64,000 bases of DNA. Source: Nematostella vectensis. Lineage: Eukaryota > Cnidaria > Anthozoa > Actiniaria > Edwardsiidae. This document shows, piece after piece, positions 60,401 to 64,000 of this stretch (within the stretch, counting starts at the first letter, position 1; every line of letters starts with the position of its first letter). The notes below the pieces were generated by a model. It made no database searches and was not told the origin of the DNA. It saw nothing but the letters and a program-made list of their open reading frames with translations. The stretch lies in assembly GCF_932526225.1 (NCBI RefSeq), contig NC_064038.1, forward strand, positions 10,291,070 to 10,355,069, read 5' to 3'. The position numbers were made by a program, and so were the translations under genes.

Positions 60401-60706
60401 GATTTCGTGTTTTTCGCATCCTCATTGGTTTACCTCCAAGGTTGCCACGTTAGCACGCATAGTAGCCCATTTTTCAGATCAGGTATGAAATCCAGGAAAA
60501 GGGGTTAATGAGTCTTTTTTCCATAAGGTTTCAATAATTTATAGCATATATAGAAACTCCCAAATGCATAATTTATCCCAGGAGAAGATGTCTGACAAAA
60601 ATGTCATCTTTTGCAGTACCCGATGTACCATTTAGGAGACCACGCAAATCTTCTTGGACAGCTCAGCATGGCATCCAATCCAAACGTCATCCAGTTAGAC
60701 GACTGA
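48476..60706 (+). CDS. PIAS1: PIAS-family E3 SUMO-protein ligase, 17 exons
   Basis: Exons: 48476-48499, 48593-48938, 50511-50595, 50915-50965, 51238-51328, 51563-51694, 53137-53242, 53532-53605, 53680-53711, 54021-54083, 54398-54463, 54532-54626, 55208-55279, 56512-56632, 57311-57495, 57766-57803, 60617-60706 (TGA). All borders are AG/GT and phases join; total 556 aa. An N-terminal SAP domain (about 10-45, FRVSELQTLLGFAGR) binds DNA. The PINIT region contains RPVNIT (217-220 VNIT). The SP-RING has Cys318, His320, Cys341 and Cys344 in TCSHLQC and WICPVC. A SUMO-interacting motif VSVIDLTEDTDES (about 421-433) is followed by an acidic stretch, then a Ser/Pro-rich tail. It promotes SUMO transfer from UBC9 to nuclear proteins. 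It is equally related to vertebrate PIAS1-4, so the symbol marks the family. The first coding exon is only eight codons. Confidence 0.95.
48939..50510. other. PIAS intron 2
   Basis: AT-rich. Apart from the MITE at 50134-50276 I see nothing in it. Confidence 0.45.
50134..50276. mobile_element. Hairpin MITE, GTCGTATTATCCATGAG family
   Basis: Arms of about 55 bases are near-perfect complements: CGTATTATCCATGAGC then TATTCAATGCAAATGCATG, with a short A/T-rich centre. The same family appears at 63082-63500. Confidence 0.88.
52322..53092. mobile_element. Candidate element with TTAAGGTGG termini (PIAS intron 6)
   Basis: TTAAGGTGG starts near 52323 and its complement CCACCTTAA lies near 53083, with unique-looking DNA between them. 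TTAAGGTGG also occurs alone at about 43478 and 51860, so it may be an element end. The ends match for only about 9 bases. Confidence 0.35.
55280..56511. other. PIAS intron 13
   Basis: No recognised gene; frames of 70-90 codons on both strands near 55700-56200 match nothing I know and overlap each other. Confidence 0.4.
56600..56880 (+). repeat. About 72-bp array repeating the PIAS exon 14 end and donor
   Basis: The exon end AGTGACGACCTCTA with donor GTAAGT at 56633 recurs in decaying copies with donors at 56704 (GTAAGT), 56779 (GTGAGT) and 56850 (GTAAGC). Each is followed by TCTAGGGC-like and GAGCCCAG(A/T)T sequence. Confidence 0.9.
58101..58330. mobile_element. Palindromic MITE (PIAS intron 16)
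   Basis: The left end GCCTAGTGCACACTTAGTGA and the right end pair over about 55 bases, and the inner part (GACATAATG/CGTTATGTTG) continues the fold. Confidence 0.8.
59202..59357. mobile_element. Hairpin MITE with about 50-bp arms (PIAS intron 16)
   Basis: The arms share CCTACCTCAACTACC and its complement, and continue outward with TGCGCGT-containing sequence. Confidence 0.78.
59830..60200. repeat. 134-bp tandem repeat, about three copies
   Basis: GTCCAATGCATACTTTTA occurs at 59937 and 60071. The unit also holds GGGAATCAAAT(A/C)GGGTCTTT and GAGATAAACT(A/G)GAG. Confidence 0.88.
60226..60461. mobile_element. MITE of the CGCGCGCTACCGTGG family
   Basis: The left end GCGCGCTACCGTGGTTACC pairs with the right end, GTTGCCACGTTAGCACGC. 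The inner CGCATCCTCATTGGTTTACC is the complement of the AGCCAATAAGGATGCGAG part of the GPCR-locus arrays, so this is a single-copy relative of that tandem unit. Confidence 0.8.
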
Positions 60707-60744
60707 GACGACTGCAAGAAGATATTTCGGAGGGCACGGGGTCG

Positions 60745-61330
60745 TAATACCCGTGATGCAAGGCGAGTTATGGAGGATGGCTATTACGTGCTATACCCAT
60801 GATGCAAGGTGAGCCATGGAAGATGGCTGTCACGTGCTATACCCATGATGCAAGGCGGACTATGGAAGATGGCTGTCAAGTGTTACCCATGATGCAAGGC
60901 GAGCTATGGAAGATGGCTGTCAGGTGTTACCCATGATGCAAGGCGAGCCATGGAAGATGGCTGTCACGGGCTATACCCATGATGTAAGGCGAACTTTGGA
61001 AGATGGATGTCAAGTGTTACCCATGATGCAATGCGAGCTATGGAAGATGACTGTCAGGTGTTATCCATGGTGCAAGGCGAGCCATGGAAGACGGTTATCG
61101 CGTGCTTTACCCATGATGTAAAGCGAACTATGGAAGATGGCTGTCAAGTGTTGCCCATGATGCAAGGCGAGCTATGGAAGATGGCTGTCAAGTGTTACCT
61201 ATGATGCAAGGCGAACTATGGAAGATGGCTGTCAGGTGTTACCCATGATGCAAGACGAGCTATGGAATATGACTGTCACGTGTTATCCGTGGTACTATTC
61301 GAGCTGTCACGTGTTTCCGATGAAGCAAGA
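60745..61330 (+). repeat. 44-48-bp minisatellite in the PIAS 3' flank
   Basis: Twelve units with (C/T)ATGGAAGATGGCTGTCA(C/A/G)GTG then CCATGATGCAAGGCGA, starting about 40 bases after the PIAS stop. It is likely transcribed as 3' UTR. Confidence 0.92.
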
Positions 61331-61905
61331 TACCGTCACGAGAGTAGGAAAATGGGAAGGGAAAATCTCTTTCCCACATCAGCCTGCATGCTACAGGGAC
61401 AACAATTTTTTTGGAAAGAAGTTGATCGGCAATTGGAACTCGTGATCGGCAAATGGAACAATTGATCAGTTAATTAGAACCATTAATTGGTAACTGTAAC
61501 TGTTGATCGGCTACTGGAACTATTTGATAGGAAAATCAACGAATTAATAAGCTGTGGAAAATGGAGAGAGCCGTTTAGCCCGGACTTTTTGTAGCATCCT
61601 CGAGAGCTAACTATTTAATCGTTTTGCAAAACCAGCAGAGTAATGAAATACCGACAGAATACGCGAGAATGTAAATACAGAGGACAGTTGGCGGATCTGA
61701 AGATATTTAGATTCAGCTTGAATTGCAGTTCATTCGTTAATTAACAAGCACATCCATTTCAATTATGTACATAAGAGAGAACAAAATTAAAATTTTATGG
61801 CAAATAATAAGAGAAATTTTAGCTTCAACAGATTTCTTATAGTTATATTAGGTCTACCCAGGGAGTTGTGAGCTATGACTCCCTTGTCTACCCTTTGTTT
61901 AGAGC
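61331..61905. other. Intergenic, short GATCGGCAA-type repeats
   Basis: TTGATCGGCAA(T/A)TGGAAC recurs loosely near 61420-61530. No gene is seen. Confidence 0.45.
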
Positions 61906-62160
61906 TTAAAGCCGCATTGTCACCAGTTTACTTCCGGAGGTCCGACGGATACCTCAACCGTTAAAAGACAAAAGAATCTATTAGAATCCGAGATATTTAA
62001 CAGGCCATCCGCTCTAAATTATCAATCACATCCTCGAAGAAACTTCCAATAGACACACTGCTTTCAATATTTTGAAATATTTTTCGCGTTTTCCGTTAAA
62101 AATCATCGGATATTTTTAAGATAATCGACCGGAAGTAAACTGGTGACAATGCGGCTTTAA
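61906..62160. mobile_element. TTAA-flanked MITE with perfect inverted ends
   Basis: A 32-base inverted repeat starting TTAAAGCCGCATTGTCACCA is exact at both ends. If the outer TTAA is the duplicated target, the element is 61910-62156 with ends AGCCGCATTGTC. A TTAA target suggests mobilisation by a piggyBac-type transposase. Confidence 0.85.
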
Positions 62161-62231
62161 AACATGCAGTTGATATATTAGCGAGGAGAGTCTCTGTAAC
62201 AAGGATAGAGATGGTCAAGTGGCAATGTTAT

Positions 62232-62490
62232 GGCGCGACGCGCGCTACCGTGACCACTAAGACAAAGCTAACCATGCGACGCGCGCTACCGTGACCACCA
62301 AGACAGAGTTAAAAGAAAGTTAGCCGCGAGAATCCTTACTAGCAATTTCGTTCTGTTGCGCTCTTCAGGTTTCTGTGCCACGCTGGTTGGCTAGTAAAGT
62401 TCTTGTCAGTCGGATAGCACGTTTCTCATAACCTGTTTGGACTGTTTTTACAAAACTGTCAAGGTGGTCACGGTAGTGCGCGTCGCACTG
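62232..62490. mobile_element. MITE of the CGACGCGCGCTACCGTG family
   Basis: GCGACGCGCGCTACCGTGAC occurs twice in tandem on the left. Its complement GTCACGGTAGTGCGCGTCGC lies on the right, giving inverted ends of about 33 bases. The core is shared with the GPCR-locus arrays. Confidence 0.82.
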
Positions 62491-63080
62491 TAAAAGCCTT
62501 TGCTGCTTAACCTTTTCCCTTGAGCTTCCAAAAACTTGGCCTTTATTACAGTGCCTATAAGATACAGCTAATTTTGGCGCAAAGGATGGATCGATATTCG
62601 AACATCAAGTAAACTTTTCCTTTCCGTAATATATTTTTTCCTGTTTTCCCAATTCTAAAATTTACAGATTTAATAAATTATGAGATATTGGATGAGGCGT
62701 TTGTTTTTCTTCGATTACTGTCCGTAGTATCGATTGTTGTATGCATGTGGGAGATGCCCATAGAGCTCAAACAACCTCAAACATTTCAAGCGCAGTTGGA
62801 CTTTGCGACGGTTAGGACGGCGTGTAGGAGAAAAGCGCTTGGCGATAAATTCAATGAAAATACCTAGACTTTATACTAAGAAACAAACAAAAATTAACCG
62901 AAAGCTATTTCTACAATAAGGATCAGGGAAAGGTGAGTTTATACTACAGCTCACTAGACCATAAAACCATTTGGTTTGGTGGAGATCTATTAGACAAAAC
63001 TCGTTTTCACGTGCGGGTATTTGTCTCCCCAAATCAATTCCAGTGTTTTCTACAATTGCCGTCCTCGTTGTATTCATATC
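62491..63080. other. Intergenic
   Basis: No gene, RNA or repeat that I can support. Confidence 0.4.
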
Positions 63081-63081
63081 A

Positions 63082-63505
63082 TAGGCTAAGTCAAACATCG
63101 TTTTATCCATGAGCCGTATTCAATGCAAATGCTTGTAAATAAAGATGAAACAATCGACTCGATTTATCTGCGTGCATTTACGTTGAATACGGCTCGTGGA
63201 TAATACGACGTTTGAACTAGGTCAGTCCTAAAACATGGGGAGGGATATTCAATGCAAATGCTTGTAAATAAAGATGAAACAATCGACTCGATTCATCTGC
63301 GTGCATTTACGTTGAATACGGCTCGTGGATAATACGACGTTTGAACTAGGTCAGTCCTAAAACATGGGGAGGGATATTCAATGCAAATGCTTGTAAATAA
63401 AGATGAAACAATCGACTCGATTCATCTGCGTGCATTTACGTTGAATACGGCTCGTGGATAATACGACGTTTGAACTAGGTCAGTCCTAAAACATGGGGAG
63501 GGATA
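63082..63505. repeat. Hairpin MITE amplified as a 129-bp tandem repeat
   Basis: One full hairpin copy (63082-63220; family of 50134-50276) is followed by two further units lacking the left tip. ATTCAATGCAAATGC starts at 63118, 63247 and 63376, and the units are nearly identical. Confidence 0.9.
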
Positions 63506-64000
63506 ACAAGGAAAAAAGATGTACGGAAAATGGATGAGTAGGGAGCCCGAGGGTTCTATGAGTGTACCAGAAATTTGTCCAGAAAGGGGGAGCGGTTAAT
63601 GACAGGCGAACATGTAGACCATTATTTCACGCGTATGGCATATTCCTTTTCAATATAGGTGAGTGGAATTGCAAAAAAGGGCTACGCTGTCCCTAGGCGG
63701 AGCCCTTTGTACCATGGATAGGAGCAACGATACGTGAATGATCATGGAAAGGGCTTCCCATTTTGTCCAAAGCAGTAAAAGGAGGGTATTATTTAGAAGC
63801 CTGGGCGTGACGGACCTCATTCGCATCTATGGTGCGCCGATGTGTAAACAGCTGAGCGGCCGACGATACTCTATCTATAAATCCACTTAAAAGTGATATT
63901 GCAGAAGATATTCCAGCCTCCTCAGCGAATACATATTTATTAAAGCAGAATATAACGGTTAACAAATCATTCAATGCAAAACCTACAACCAATAGCTATC
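63506..64000. other. Right edge, no assigned gene
   Basis: A minus-strand frame at 63789-63992 runs to near the edge (…LSGFIDRVSSAAQLF…) and could be a last exon of an unseen gene, but I recognise no family. Otherwise nothing is seen. Confidence 0.3.

Noticed and set aside
63789-63992. 67-codon minus-strand frame at the right edge
   Set aside because: No recognised family and a weak splice acceptor; it could be a last exon but is not supportable from this window.

Overview
This is a stretch of animal nuclear genome, most likely from an anthozoan cnidarian (sea anemone or coral; Nematostella-like is my best guess, not proven). The reasons are intron-rich genes whose exons align closely with human orthologues, GT-AG introns, AATAAA signals, a tandem cluster of intronless class A GPCRs with no vertebrate orthologue that I recognise, and dense MITEs, SINE/LINE pieces and minisatellites. 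There are no bacterial operons and no CRISPR.

Layout, all genes on the + strand: (1) 65-1688, last three exons of a cytosolic carboxypeptidase (AGTPBP1/CCP1 type). (2) 1689-3694, repeats, then a CRE-bearing promoter. (3) 3695-4669, laforin (EPM2A) in one uninterrupted frame. (4) 4670-9900, repeat-rich intergenic DNA. (5) 9000-19670, a segment present three times, each copy with one intronless GPCR (10074, 14318, 18601). Copy 2 carries a 1.2 kb inverted-repeat element and copy 3 a 731-bp solo LTR; both have target-site duplications and empty sites in the sister copies. (6) 20460-47072, CCDC171, reconstructed here as 31 exons with continuous phase giving 1467 aa. (7) 48476-60706, a PIAS-family SUMO E3 ligase, 17 exons, 556 aa (SAP, PINIT, SP-RING, SIM). 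(8) 60707-64000, minisatellite and MITEs.

The genes are functionally unrelated (tubulin deglutamylation, glycogen dephosphorylation, peptide or small-ligand sensing, coiled-coil scaffold, SUMO ligation), and I see no operon-like logic.

The most striking pattern is that in three different genes the 3' end of an exon together with its GT splice donor has been amplified as a tandem array running into the intron: AGTPBP1 exons at 241 and 1166, CCDC171 exons 11, 24 and 27, and PIAS exon 14. CCDC171 intron 24 also has its acceptor side amplified. A second pattern is a 22-bp minisatellite that appears to have grown from the pol III A-box region of a tRNA-derived SINE.
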